A DNA stretch of 64,000 bases. Origin: Gottfriedia solisilvae. Lineage in GTDB: Bacteria > Bacillota > Bacilli > Bacillales > Bacillaceae_G. A program made the translations under genes and the position numbers. Positions 56,023 through 64,000 of the stretch are shown piece by piece. Each line of letters opens with the position of its first letter. Positions within the stretch are counted from its first letter, which is position 1. The stretch covers positions 62,001 through 126,000 of the forward strand of contig NZ_NETJ01000003.1 of assembly GCF_002128405.1 (NCBI RefSeq), written 5' to 3'. The notes below the pieces were generated by a model, which was not told the origin of the DNA, did no database searches, and worked only from the letters and a program-made list of their open reading frames with translations.

Positions 56023-57081
56023 TTATATTGTTGATTTTTTCGTAAAATATTTTCTTCTTAACCAAAGCGCTGCATTAACTAAAGCTATCATAACTGGAAC
56101 TTCAACAAGCGGACCGATTATAGCAGCGAAAGCAGCACCAGAATTAATTCCAAATACACCGACAGCTACTGCTATGGCTAATTCAAAGTTATTACTACCT
56201 GCTGTAAAAGCCAAAGTAGTCGATACTCCATAACTTGCTCCAGATTTCTTTCCTAAGAAGAAAGAGACAAAGAACATAATGACGAAATAAATTAATAAGG
56301 GAATTGCGATACGAACGACATCTAGAGGTAGTTCTACAATTACTTCTCCTTTTAATGAGAACATCACAATGATTGTAAAAAGTAATGCGATTAATGTAAT
56401 TGGACTTATTTTAGGAATAAATCCCTTTTCATACCATTCTCTTCCCTTTACTTTTACAAGGATTAATCTCGTAATTAAACCAGCCAAAAATGGAATTCCT
56501 AAATAAATGAATACTGATTTCGCAACTTCTGGCATTGTAATATCAATTGTCATTCCCTCTAAACCAAATACCCTCGGTAAAACTGTAACGAAAAAGTATG
56601 CATATACCGAGAAAAAGATCATTTGAAAAATTGAGTTAAACGCTACTAATCCAGCAGCATATTCACGATCTCCATCTGCTAAATCATTCCACACGATTAC
56701 CATTGCAATACATCGTGCTAAACCAATCATGATTAAACCAACCATATACTCTGGATAATCTCTTAAAAAGATAATAGCTAATAAAAACATTAGCACTGGA
56801 CCAATAAGCCAGTTTTGAATTAAAGATAAAAATAATACTTTAACGTCTTTAAACACTCTTCCGATTTCTTCGTATCTAACCTTTGCTAGAGGTGGATACA
56901 TCATTAAGATAAGTCCCACCGCTAATGGAACTGAAGTAGTACCAACTTGTAATTTATTTAGACTATCTACAAATCCTGGAGTCGAGATTCCAAGAAGAAT
57001 TCCAATCGCCATCGCTAAAAATATCCATAATGTTAAATAGCGATCCAAAAAGCCTAAACGTTTATTTGAATCTGTCTTCAC
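56023..57081 (-). CDS. arsB: Arsenite efflux transporter Acr3
   Basis: The 352-residue protein has ten helices of the ACR3/BASS type. Markers are [16 protein letters not shown] (functional Cys), FLAGLITR, and [20 protein letters not shown]. Often called arsB in Bacillus although unrelated to E. coli ArsB. It overlaps arsR by 4 bp, indicating coupling. Confidence 0.95.
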   Translation of the reverse strand: MKTDSNKRLGFLDRYLTLWIFLAMAIGILLGISTPGFVDSLNKLQVGTTSVPLAVGLILMMYPPLAKVRYEEIGRVFKDVKVLFLSLIQNWLIGPVLMFLLAIIFLRDYPEYMVGLIMIGLARCIAMVIVWNDLADGDREYAAGLVAFNSIFQMIFFSVYAYFFVTVLPRVFGLEGMTIDITMPEVAKSVFIYLGIPFLAGLITRLILVKVKGREWYEKGFIPKISPITLIALLFTIIVMFSLKGEVIVELPLDVVRIAIPLLIYFVIMFFVSFFLGKKSGASYGVSTTLAFTAGSNNFELAIAVAVGVFGINSGAAFAAIIGPLVEVPVMIALVNAALWLRRKYFTKKSTI

Positions 57082-57443
57082 TTACATGCATCCTCCTCAC
57101 AACATTTTTGTCTAACGGGACTATTAGAGATTAACTTTTCTATTAGGTCATCTTGCGCAGGAGTATGCTCAAAAATGCCTTTAATCATTGGATAGTTCAT
57201 TGATTCTTTGTTTAATGAATAGTAAACCCATTGCCCTTTTTTCGTTTCATTTACAATTTGATAATCTTTCAGTTTACGTAAATGCTGACTAATTGCCGGT
57301 TGACTCATATCGAATGTTTCTGTGAATTCACAAACACAGCATTCTTGTTGATCTAGAATAGCAACCATTGTTAAACGAGTTTTATCGCTCAAAATTTTGA
57401 GTATATTTGATACGTCTTCAACTGATTTAGGTTTTGTTATCAT
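57078..57443 (-). CDS. arsR: Arsenite-responsive repressor ArsR
   Basis: The 121-residue ArsR/SmtB winged-helix protein has the arsenite-binding ECCVCEF (Cys35, Cys36, Cys38) and the recognition helix [19 protein letters not shown]. An additional CCEEDAC cluster lies at the C-terminus. Probably binds the palindrome at 57486-57505 and represses arsR-acr3-arsC until As(III) binds. Divergent from the marR-arsP cassette. Confidence 0.95.
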   Translation of the reverse strand: MITKPKSVEDVSNILKILSDKTRLTMVAILDQQECCVCEFTETFDMSQPAISQHLRKLKDYQIVNETKKGQWVYYSLNKESMNYPMIKGIFEHTPAQDDLIEKLISNSPVRQKCCEEDACK

Positions 57444-57485
57444 TTGCTTCTCCTTCAGTATATAAATTTATATAACCAATCGCTT

Positions 57486-57505
57486 ATATAAGTATGTACT
57501 TATAT
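57486..57505. promoter_or_regulatory. ArsR operator candidate
   Basis: ATATAAGTATGTACTTATAT is a perfect palindrome (9-bp arms, TG centre), 43 bp before the arsR start, and fits ArsR-type operators. Confidence 0.65.
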
Positions 57506-57523
57506 TAAATGTTATTCTATAAA

Positions 57524-57579
57524 GTTGCAAACTAAAAAATATTTGCAAAACGCAAATATTTTTTAGTTGCATTTTGCAA
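57524..57579. promoter_or_regulatory. Complex inverted-repeat region with TTGCA/TGCAA elements upstream of marR
   Basis: A long stem (57526-57546 with 57552-57571, one bulged A) joins GCAACTAAAAAATATTTGC-type arms, and overlaps TTGCATTTTGCAA at 57567-57579. The last element recurs exactly upstream of the permease gene (58097). It is probably the operator of the Cys-rich MarR protein. Confidence 0.6.
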
Positions 57580-57615
57580 ATAAATAGCATATAACTTAAT
57601 TAGAGGTGAAAACAG

Positions 57616-58071
57616 ATGGAAAATAATAACTTAAGAGGCATGTTCCAAATGGTTGTACGTCGCTTTGGTTTTCTTAATGATCAATGTTGTGAATCTTGCT
57701 GCGGTCAAGAGGTTAGTACAATGCAAAGCCATATTCTATATGAAATTTCAAGACAGAAGAATCCTTCAATTCAAGATGTGGCGAATGCACTTGGATTAGA
57801 TGTCACTACATTTAGTCGCCAAGTAAAAACTTTAGTTGAAAAAGGTCTAGTTAAAAAGACACCTAATCCTAGTGATAATAGAGTATACATTCTATCTCTT
57901 ACTGAAAAAGGTGCAACCGTTGAAGAAAGTATTAATAAAGAAATGAACACTTATTTAAATAAAATCTTGTCTCATTTAAGTGATTACGAAAAAGAATCGG
58001 TAATTCGTTCAATTAAATTATTAGATGATGCGATGAGAAAGTCAGAGGATTATTGCTGTTCTCCTAAATAA
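57616..58071 (+). CDS. Cys-rich MarR family regulator, putative arsenical sensor
   Basis: The 151-residue MarR-type winged helix has SIQDVANALGLDVTTFSRQVKTLVEKGLVKKTPNPSDNR as DNA-binding helix and wing. Unusually, it carries QCCESCCGQE (Cys24, 25, 28, 29) near the N-terminus and YCC (Cys147, 148) at the C-terminus. These could bind a soft metalloid across the dimer. It is followed by an ArsP-like permease gene and divergent from arsR, supporting a role in sensing arsenic. GAGGTG site before the ATG at 57616. The ligand is inferred. Confidence 0.8.
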   Translation: MENNNLRGMFQMVVRRFGFLNDQCCESCCGQEVSTMQSHILYEISRQKNPSIQDVANALGLDVTTFSRQVKTLVEKGLVKKTPNPSDNRVYILSLTEKGATVEESINKEMNTYLNKILSHLSDYEKESVIRSIKLLDDAMRKSEDYCCSPK

Positions 58072-58096
58072 GGAGAACACTATTTTTACATAATAC

Positions 58097-58113
58097 TTGC
58101 ATTTTGCAAATAA
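58097..58113. promoter_or_regulatory. Second copy of the MarR-type operator motif
   Basis: TTGCATTTTGCAAATAA is identical over 17 bp to 57567-57583 and lies 17 bp before the permease start, between marR and the permease. The 13-bp core is palindromic. Confidence 0.6.
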
Positions 58114-58129
58114 TAAGGAGGGTTTTATT

Positions 58130-58996
58130 ATGTGGAAAGATGTATTGTTAAGTTTTTTATCGATTGCATTTGAGCTTACACTTTTATTTTTTTTGATTTC
58201 ATTTGTGATTAATATCCTTCAGGGTCTCATCCCTTATGAAAAAATGGAAAAGTATCTATTCAACTCAAACAAGTTTATTGGGGCATCAGTTGCGATTATC
58301 TTAGCATTTATTACTCCATTTTGTTCTTGTTCTACGATTCCAGTAGTTGTAGGAATGTTAAACAAAAAAATGCGGTTTGGATACGTCATGATTTTCTTAT
58401 TTGCCTCACCAGTTCTTGATCCTACGATTTTAACCTTAATGGGAGCACTTTTAGGCTGGAAGGTAGCTGTTATTTATACTCTGATTACTACATTCTTCTC
58501 TGTTGTCATTGGATTTTCACTTGAAGCACTTGGATTTGAGTCTGCTGTAAAAAACGTAATTATCTCAGGTGGAAAAGAACCAAATGGGAAGTTTGATTTA
58601 CGATTCGCATGGGCAGAAACATTAAACTTGATGAAAACTGTCTACCCGTATCTATTAATTGGTGCACTAATTGGTTCACTGATTCACGGGGTTGTTCCAA
58701 CAAACTTTATTGCCACATATTTCGGTGGTGACCAATGGTGGCTAATTCCTATTGCGTCAATTATTGGAATCCCATTGTATATTAGGCTTTCCACAATGAT
58801 ACCTATAGCTCAAATTATGGTTTTAAAAGGAATGGCTCTAGGTCCAGTTATGGCAATAATGATTAGTTCAACTGGCGCGAGTTTGCCAGAGGTAACACTA
58901 CTAAACTCTATTTTTCATAGAAGATTAGTTGTTGCTTTTTTACTCTCCGTATTTACAATGTCAACATTGTCAGGCACATTATTTTACCTACTATAA
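58130..58996 (+). CDS. ArsP-like permease (DUF318 family)
   Basis: The 288-residue protein has about eight membrane helices. It contains the ITPFCSCSTIPVVVGM motif shared by the DUF318/ArsP family, which in characterised cases exports trivalent organoarsenicals such as methylarsenite. The ATG at 58130 follows AAGGAGGG; a longer TTG start at 58097 would cover the operator copy. Transcribed after marR and before the CC-peptide gene. The arsenic assignment is by motif and neighbourhood. Confidence 0.78.
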   Translation: MWKDVLLSFLSIAFELTLLFFLISFVINILQGLIPYEKMEKYLFNSNKFIGASVAIILAFITPFCSCSTIPVVVGMLNKKMRFGYVMIFLFASPVLDPTILTLMGALLGWKVAVIYTLITTFFSVVIGFSLEALGFESAVKNVIISGGKEPNGKFDLRFAWAETLNLMKTVYPYLLIGALIGSLIHGVVPTNFIATYFGGDQWWLIPIASIIGIPLYIRLSTMIPIAQIMVLKGMALGPVMAIMISSTGASLPEVTLLNSIFHRRLVVAFLLSVFTMSTLSGTLFYLL

Positions 58997-59048
58997 GGTA
59001 TTAACCTCAAAGGTTGATATAGATAACAATTTAAAAGGAGGAATTCAA

Positions 59049-59189
59049 ATGTTTAAAGGCTTTAAAATACATGTTGGTGGTTCAAAAAGTGATTGTTGCA
59101 CGATTACTATTCAAGAGGTAAAAGATTCAGATGAAAATAAAGAGTGCTGTGAAGTGAAAGTAGAAACAGAAAATAAATGTTGCAGTTAA
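59049..59189 (+). CDS. 46-residue peptide with three vicinal Cys pairs
   Basis: Short protein with MFKGFKIHVGGSKSDCCTIT (first Cys pair 16-17), ECCEV (33-34) and KCCS (44-45), and an acidic, hydrophilic linker. The pattern suggests thiol binding of arsenite or a soft metal. AAAAGGAGG upstream of the ATG at 59049 is very strong. It follows the ArsP-like gene by 52 bp in the same direction and a terminator follows. I do not recognise a named family; role as arsenical carrier, sponge or reductant partner is inference. Confidence 0.75.
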   Translation: MFKGFKIHVGGSKSDCCTITIQEVKDSDENKECCEVKVETENKCCS

Positions 59190-59224
59190 GTAGTGAACTT
59201 TAAATATTTATAAGATTAATTGGG

Positions 59225-59260
59225 GCGAATACAACAAATGTGTTATTCGCTCTTTTTCTA
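59225..59260 (+). terminator. Intrinsic terminator after the CC-peptide gene
   Basis: GCGAAT and AACA arms pair with TGTT and ATTCGC (a 2-nt bulge), followed by TCTTTTTCT. Confidence 0.75.
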
Positions 59261-59392
59261 TTTTACAAAGTGAATTAAGTTAAAATGAATCTAGCCAATG
59301 TACCATTTTCATTAACATGAAATCACCAACTGTGGTGAAGTTCTGTTTTGTGTTTGTGTACATTGGTTTTCTCTATTTAAATAGATAATTAG

Positions 59393-59716
59393 AAGCAAAT
59401 TAGTTCTATTCTTGCTAACCAACGACTAAAAATTGATTATGCATTAGCGGATGAAATCGCTACTACAGCAAACTGGCAAATTGTATTCGAAATGAGATTA
59501 TATAGGGATGCTACTTTAATTGATACAAGAGCATTTAATAGATCTTCTTCAAGTGCAGGTACCCAGCGTTTTCCATTAGCCTCTACACAAGTTGATGTTG
59601 CACCTGCTAATGCCACATCCACATATAGTGTAAGGATAATTGTAACAACTGCTAGTAGTATTACTTCTGCTACAGCAATAAACCGTGATTTAAATATCAT
59701 TACTTTTGCACCGTAG
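59393..59716 (+). pseudogene. C-terminal fragment resembling an exosporium/BclA-type jelly-roll protein
   Basis: An open frame from 59393 with no start codon until 59492 encodes a beta-rich, Ser/Thr-rich C-terminus. It includes FEMRLYRDATLIDTRAFNRS, RFPLASTQVDVAPANATSTY and SATAINRDLNIITFAP, like the trimeric TNF-like C-terminal domain of Bacillus exosporium or spore-surface proteins. The leader and any collagen-like region are missing, and no ribosome site precedes the ATG at 59492, so this is most likely a relic. A short real gene from 59492 cannot be excluded. Confidence 0.55.
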
Positions 59717-59752
59717 ATTTAAGTGGATTAAAATTTTTTAATATATTCAAAG

Positions 59753-59795
59753 AAAGCCTAAGTCTCACATTAATTAGCGAGAACTTAGGCTTTTT
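59753..59795. terminator. Bidirectional intrinsic terminator
   Basis: AAAGCCTAAGT and AACTTAGGCTTT with a CTC/GAG inner pair and an AT loop, followed by T. Confidence 0.85.
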
Positions 59796-59843
59796 AAATA
59801 AATAACTAATAGTAGAAGCATTTTCAAGGTGCCTGCTCTAAAA

Positions 59844-60725
59844 TTACGCTTGTTGTTCTTTCCTCATATACATCATGACATCTTCAGTTAATGCAGCAAA
59901 ACCTAATTTTTCTAAAATAACTCCTTTAGGAAGATGTGACTTTGCCATCGTAACAGTCTTTACTTTTCGTTTATTATTTTCATTATGTACTAGTGTTAGT
60001 AAGTCATAAAAATATGGGATGGCTTTTTGGTCTAGTGCTACTGCAAGTATTTCGGAATAGTCTGTATCAGCTCGAATTGTCACGCCAAAATAGGCAATTG
60101 GTTCATCTGCAATTTTACATTCTAATGCATAGTCAAATTCTATTGAACCGTAATACTCACTTAACATTGAGAGTTGTTCATTTGTTAATGGTTGCTGCTT
60201 CGTTTTTATATTTTTCCACTCTTCAAATAAAAAGTTATCTTTTATTTCAAAAGAGAAGTCTGGAATTGTTTGTATACTTTTTAATAATATTGGATATTTT
60301 GCTCCAATAATTTGAGATCTATTTGTGATTTGGAAGCCCTTTGATAAGAAATAGTCTATTTGTTTATTCCACTGGCTTCTAAATCTCTGCGCGAAAACTT
60401 TCCCACCATATTCGTCACTTTTCGCAAAGTCTAAAACTTTCCCAAATAATTCATCCTGAACAGAACCTTCAAATTCTGGTAAAACCCAAGGGTATCCTAG
60501 CGAAACAAAATCGCCTTTTCCTGAGAAGCTCATATATCCAATTAGTCTTTCATTTTCAAAAGCGAATACACGTGACTTTTTATTAAACTCAACTTGAGAC
60601 TCATATAGTTTAGGGGAAAATGTTGGTTTCCATGCATATGGTAAGTTTTTTGTCATTTGATTCCAAAAAGAATATTGCAAATCGAGGTCCGAAGAGTTCT
60701 CATAAAATCGAAATGTAATTGTCAT
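59844..60725 (-). CDS. GNAT-like acetyltransferase
   Basis: The 293-residue protein looks like a GNAT-fold acyltransferase: FAFENERLIGYMSFSG (strand-turn, ~55-70) then a DFVSLGYPWVLPEFEGSVQDEL block. A C-terminal half with SEILAVALDQKAIPYFYDLL and KLGFAALTEDVMMYMRKE follows. The canonical acetyl-CoA loop is not clear, so the call is moderate. ATG at 60725 with GAAAGGGATC upstream. Substrate unknown. Confidence 0.6.
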   Translation of the reverse strand: MTITFRFYENSSDLDLQYSFWNQMTKNLPYAWKPTFSPKLYESQVEFNKKSRVFAFENERLIGYMSFSGKGDFVSLGYPWVLPEFEGSVQDELFGKVLDFAKSDEYGGKVFAQRFRSQWNKQIDYFLSKGFQITNRSQIIGAKYPILLKSIQTIPDFSFEIKDNFLFEEWKNIKTKQQPLTNEQLSMLSEYYGSIEFDYALECKIADEPIAYFGVTIRADTDYSEILAVALDQKAIPYFYDLLTLVHNENNKRKVKTVTMAKSHLPKGVILEKLGFAALTEDVMMYMRKEQQA

Positions 60726-60928
60726 ATCATGATCCCTTTCTTGTTTTACTTTAATATTATCAAATTTATGTTGAAGCAAGAGAAATAATAATGAATTAAT
60801 TTGTTTTAAGGTAAAAAGTAAAAAAAAAGAGATTGTTCATACGCCCATTTCTTTTTTTAAAAGAGTAATTAGTCGTTAAAATTGTAGTTTTAATGATTTG
60901 ACTGTTACCTTAGAAATACACATAAAGG

Positions 60929-61423
60929 TTGGTTTCAAAGTTTGATTTTGAAGACGAAAAAATTAATGATTGGGCACTAGAAGTAACAAATTTACAATCC
61001 TATGAATTTCGATTTCTTCAATCATTATCAGGTGGAGAAAGACAAAGAGCTTGGATTGCTATGGCAACCGCGGGACGTCCTAATGTGTTAATATTAGATG
61101 AACCAACTACATTTTTAGATATCGCACATCAATTAGAAGTAATGGAACTGATTCAAATGTTAAATGATCGTTTTGGCATGACAATTGTTATGGTGTTACA
61201 TGATATCAATCAGGCTGCCACTTATAGTGACAGATTAATTGTCTTGAAAAATGGTTGCATTGAATATGATAGAAATTCAGAATATGTGATTTGCAAAGAG
61301 ATTTTCCATGATATATTTGAGATTGATGTAGAGATATTTAAAGATGGGGATCGACCATTTTTTAAACCAATCAGAAATGTAGATAAATTAAAAGAAGAAG
61401 AACGTATCCAAGTACATAGTTAA
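60929..61423 (+). pseudogene. 5'-truncated FecE-type siderophore/heme ABC ATPase
   Basis: Only the C-terminal 164 residues of an ABC ATPase remain: the helical subdomain, signature LSGGERQRAWIAMA, Walker B VLILDEPTTFLDIAHQ and the H-loop MVLHDINQAA. Walker A and the Q-loop are missing, and the upstream 150 bp do not encode them. The W-AM-A and EPT-FLDI variants are typical of iron-siderophore uptake ATPases such as FecE, FhuC and YusV. Without a P-loop it cannot hydrolyse ATP. It is upstream of a heme monooxygenase gene. Confidence 0.85.
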
Positions 61424-61466
61424 AGAAGTAAGTCAATTTCAATAATATATAGGAGGGACATTAAAA

Positions 61467-61805
61467 ATGATTATGACAACAAATACAATTCGTGTCGTAA
61501 AAGGACATGGAGATGAAGTAATTGAACGATTTAAAATCTCAAAAGGGATTCATAAGTTTCCAGGTTTTATCCGTATGCAAGTTCTAAAAACAATGGATTT
61601 AGAAGAGTACGATGAAGTGAGAGTATGTACAACTTGGGAAGCAATGGAAGATTTCCAAGGATGGGTAAATTCAGATTCTTTTAAATCAGCGCATGCAAAA
61701 AGACAAGAACAGCAAGCTTCAAATGAAAATAGCATCATTTTAGGTTCACAATTAACATGTTATGAAATTCCTGTAGAGCACTTAAGCGAAGAGGTTGAAA
61801 AGTAA
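61467..61805 (+). CDS. Heme-degrading monooxygenase (HmoA/IsdG-like)
   Basis: The 112-residue ABM-fold (dimeric ferredoxin-like) protein has the catalytic Asn near residue 6 (TTNTIRV), the Trp in TTWEAMEDFQGWV and the heme-ligand His in SAHAKRQ, the Asn/Trp/His set of IsdG-type heme oxygenases. Breaks heme to release iron. AGGAGGG site. Lies 44 bp after the broken ABC ATPase, suggesting remains of a heme/iron operon. Confidence 0.85.
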   Translation: MIMTTNTIRVVKGHGDEVIERFKISKGIHKFPGFIRMQVLKTMDLEEYDEVRVCTTWEAMEDFQGWVNSDSFKSAHAKRQEQQASNENSIILGSQLTCYEIPVEHLSEEVEK

Positions 61806-61846
61806 GACCTGTTTAATTAAGCATTTAAAAATCATAATATCCCCCA

Positions 61847-61878
61847 GAAAAGAGAGTTTGTTGAAGAGCTCTCTTTTT
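61847..61878 (+). terminator. Intrinsic terminator after the heme monooxygenase gene
   Basis: AAAAGAGAG pairs with CTCTCTTTT over a 12-nt loop, then T-rich. Confidence 0.75.
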
Positions 61879-61949
61879 CATTGCAATTCGTATCATGATA
61901 TAGTATTGATTGTCGACTAGATGATACTGACTTGTAAGGAGGAGTGTAA

Positions 61950-62663
61950 ATGAAAAAACAAGTGATTGAATCTTTTAACCAATTATCTGTTGCTTATGAA
62001 AATACAGTAGACCACGAAAGCCCGTATAATACACACTATGAAAGACCTGCGATGATGTTAGAGTTAGAAAAGAATCTCGAGAATTATCAAATTTTAGATG
62101 CTGGTTGTGCTGCAGGCTGGTACACTGATGCCCTATTAAAAAGAGGCGCAGCTGTGACTGCAATTGATATTAGTCTAAGCATGGTTGAAGCTGCAAAACG
62201 AAGAGTAGGAAATAAGGCCAACATATTATGTCATGATTTAGAGGAGACACTTCCATTCCAAAATGAAACATTTCATATCATTATTAGTTCTTTAACCCTA
62301 CATTACATAAAAGATTGGGATTCAGTATTTACAGAGTTTAAGCGAGTACTTAAGCCAAATGGAATATTATTGTTCTCAGTTCATCATCCATTTTCTGATT
62401 ACACAATATTTAAAAGTGAAAATTACTTTTCAAAAGAGTTACTATCTGATCTGTGGACGAAAGCAGGCAAAGATATTGAAGTTGTTTTTTATAGAAGACC
62501 ACTACTTGAAATCATTCAATCAACGGTAAATCACTTTACGCTATCTTCTCTCATCGAACCACAACCTATACCTGAACTGAAGAATATAAATCCAAAAGCT
62601 TATCTTACATTATCAAGGGAACCAAGATTTTTAATGATAAAAGCAGTTAAGAATAATGGATAA
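61950..62663 (+). CDS. Class I SAM-dependent methyltransferase
   Basis: The 237-residue protein has the SAM motif I ILDAGCAAGWYTDALLKRG (~48), motif II acid in AVTAIDISLSMVEAAKRR, and VHHPFSDY near 145. UbiE/BioC-like small-molecule methyltransferase fold; substrate unknown. AAGGAGGAG precedes the ATG at 61950. Single gene with its own terminator. Confidence 0.88.
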   Translation: MKKQVIESFNQLSVAYENTVDHESPYNTHYERPAMMLELEKNLENYQILDAGCAAGWYTDALLKRGAAVTAIDISLSMVEAAKRRVGNKANILCHDLEETLPFQNETFHIIISSLTLHYIKDWDSVFTEFKRVLKPNGILLFSVHHPFSDYTIFKSENYFSKELLSDLWTKAGKDIEVVFYRRPLLEIIQSTVNHFTLSSLIEPQPIPELKNINPKAYLTLSREPRFLMIKAVKNNG

Positions 62664-62677
62664 ATTGATGTAAAAAA

Positions 62678-62702
62678 AGAGTTCTTTGAATAGAACTCTT
62701 TA
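62678..62702. terminator. Bidirectional intrinsic terminator
   Basis: AAGAGTTCT and AGAACTCTT with a short loop, between the convergent methyltransferase and MFS genes. Confidence 0.8.
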
Positions 62703-62769
62703 CCGTTTGTATAAAAAGAAGAAGAAGTAGAAATCCTTCATCTTGGAAATAATAGAAATGATATTGACC

Positions 62770-64000
62770 TTACATTGAAATTTTATCTTGCTTATAATCT
62801 AATTGTTTTGATTGTGTCATTCTATATGCCATTACGCCAAAAAGAACACCTGCAAGACCTCTAAAGATTGTGGAAATAATCATTGCAAAATTCATGCTAT
62901 AGGATTCAAGCAAAAATACACCAACTTGAGGTGCTATAAATGCAATAATTGAGAGTAAAAAGTTATAGTTGGCAATATAGGAAGTACGATGGTCTTCTTC
63001 AGTTGCGTCTAATAAACTATTAAATAGAATTAAGACAGTTCCAGATACGAAAAAGCCTGAAAAGAAATTGACGATAAATAAGTAAATAAAATTAGTTGAA
63101 AGAATGTTTAAAATTGGTGCTGTAGCCATTCCAATTGAAATCCAAATTAACAGTTGGGTGTTACTATAGCGATTTGCCATTTTTGCCCACCATGGGTAAC
63201 TAACAATTTGTGATAATTGATTACTTACAGTAAATAAACTGACCCAAAACGCAGTTGCATGTGCAATTCGAATTTGATAAATCGAAAAAAGTGACCATGC
63301 CATTTGCCAGGCAAAGTTAAAGAATAGAGCACAAATCAAAAAAGTTACATATGGTTTGTATTGAAAAAGATGCTTTGAAAAAGGAGAATAGTGCTCTGTA
63401 AGTTGAAGATTTGTCTTCTCTTCTTTATGCTTCAAAATATAATATAACTCAAACATCCCAAAAATAAATGCAACTAAAAATAATAATTGATAAGGAAGTG
63501 CATTAGAAGAGTGATAGGCTTTCATGCATAATCCTACAATTAGGGTTGCAATCATGCCGATCAATGTAAGAACCTTATTTCGTTGACCAAAAAATAGATT
63601 TCTTCGTTCTGCAGGTATCAAATCTCCAATAAAAGCCTGCCAACTTAAATTCATAAACGTTCCTGGCAAATTCATGATTGCAATTAAAATTACAAAAAAC
63701 CAGGCAATATGATTTGATTTTATAAATGGAAGAAATACCATTAGAAGAAGAAACAAGCGCGTAAATAGAATGGAGTAAGCTGTGAATTTTCTTTTTTCTT
63801 CAAGCTTATTAACAATAAAAGCAGCTGGAAGCATTGCAGCCATTCCTACAATTGAAGGCAATGAAGAGATTAAACTTACTTGATAATTAGAAGCACCTAA
63901 TATTGCAATCGCAAACAAAATAAAATAGTTATTAGACAAGCTAAGTGCAATCGTTTGTGCAGCCCCGTTTTTTATGCTCTGGGATTCGTTATGAAGAACG
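62770..64000 (-). CDS. Major facilitator superfamily transporter (5' end outside window)
   Basis: The 410 visible residues contain about eleven to twelve hydrophobic helices of an MFS transporter. Typical features are SLPSIVGMAAMLPAAFIVNKLEEKRK (loop 2-3 type motif) and WQAFIGDLIPAERRNLFFGQRN (loop 4-5). The frame is open to the window edge (LHNESQSIKNGAAQTIALSL before the TTG at 63939), so that TTG is not the start and the N-terminus is missing here. Substrate unknown; no neighbours beyond the edge can be read. Confidence 0.82.
   Translation of the reverse strand, partial: VLHNESQSIKNGAAQTIALSLSNNYFILFAIAILGASNYQVSLISSLPSIVGMAAMLPAAFIVNKLEEKRKFTAYSILFTRLFLLLMVFLPFIKSNHIAWFFVILIAIMNLPGTFMNLSWQAFIGDLIPAERRNLFFGQRNKVLTLIGMIATLIVGLCMKAYHSSNALPYQLLFLVAFIFGMFELYYILKHKEEKTNLQLTEHYSPFSKHLFQYKPYVTFLICALFFNFAWQMAWSLFSIYQIRIAHATAFWVSLFTVSNQLSQIVSYPWWAKMANRYSNTQLLIWISIGMATAPILNILSTNFIYLFIVNFFSGFFVSGTVLILFNSLLDATEEDHRTSYIANYNFLLSIIAFIAPQVGVFLLESYSMNFAMIISTIFRGLAGVLFGVMAYRMTQSKQLDYKQDKISM

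Noticed and set aside
58929-59048. 86-codon version of the CC-peptide gene beginning within the ArsP-like gene
   Set aside because: The upstream part is an out-of-frame reading of the permease 3' end; a very strong ribosome site sets the start at 59049.
59437-59700. Minus-strand 87-codon ORF opposite the exosporium-like fragment
   Set aside because: It is the complementary reading of a Ser/Thr/Ala-rich plus-strand sequence; no ribosome site.

Overview
The window is AT-rich DNA from a spore-forming member of the Bacillaceae (Bacillus in the broad sense). Evidence for this includes GAGGTG-type ribosome sites, frequent TTG and GTG starts, an SspH-type small acid-soluble spore protein, a YjcZ-type sporulation peptide, a ger spore-germination operon, a fragment resembling an exosporium protein, and TPP and FMN riboswitches in Bacillus-type operons. 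The species cannot be fixed from the sequence. Genes at both edges are cut by the window.

Layout, left to right. 1-5.3 kb: the end of an M23 peptidase gene, then a copper module (csoR-copA-copZ and a His-rich lipoprotein) divergent from a Met-rich membrane protein. 5.3-11.7 kb: thiamine synthesis, with tenI-thiO-thiS-thiG-thiF on the minus strand and thiC on the plus strand, each behind its own TPP riboswitch. 11.7-21.2 kb: accessory genes including a DoxX protein behind Fur-like boxes, short spore proteins, two amino-acid permeases, a YeiH-type transporter, and LysR and LacI regulators. 21.4-25.3 kb: an FMN riboswitch and ribD-ribE-ribAB-ribH. 25.3-36 kb: scattered hydrolases, an SDR, an MBL-fold pair, a TetR-controlled YhgE/Pip-like membrane protein, a GC-rich tandem repeat block and an RpiR regulator.

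36.4-50.5 kb: an RRNPP-like HTH-TPR regulator, two tandem giant subtilisin-like proteases that each end in a dockerin-like calcium-binding domain, and a gerB-gerA-gerC germination operon. 50.7-53.9 kb: late cobalamin assembly, cobU-cobS-cobC-like, with a probable alpha-ribazole salvage pair (cblT-cblS). 53.9-55.4 kb: an AlkC-like DNA repair protein and a small membrane protein. 55.6-59.2 kb: a two-sided arsenic region, with arsR-acr3-arsC divergent from a Cys-rich MarR regulator, an ArsP-like permease and a 46-residue peptide with three Cys-Cys pairs. 59.2-64 kb: gene relics (exosporium-like C-terminus, siderophore ABC ATPase), a heme monooxygenase, a methyltransferase, an acetyltransferase and a truncated MFS transporter.

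The signals most worth following are: the MarR/ArsP/CC-peptide cassette with its repeated 17-bp operator; the paired dockerin-bearing proteases beside an orphan peptide-sensor-like regulator; the structured 202-206 bp tandem repeats; and the alpha-ribazole salvage operon. All functional calls rest on sequence motifs read by eye; no database search was run.
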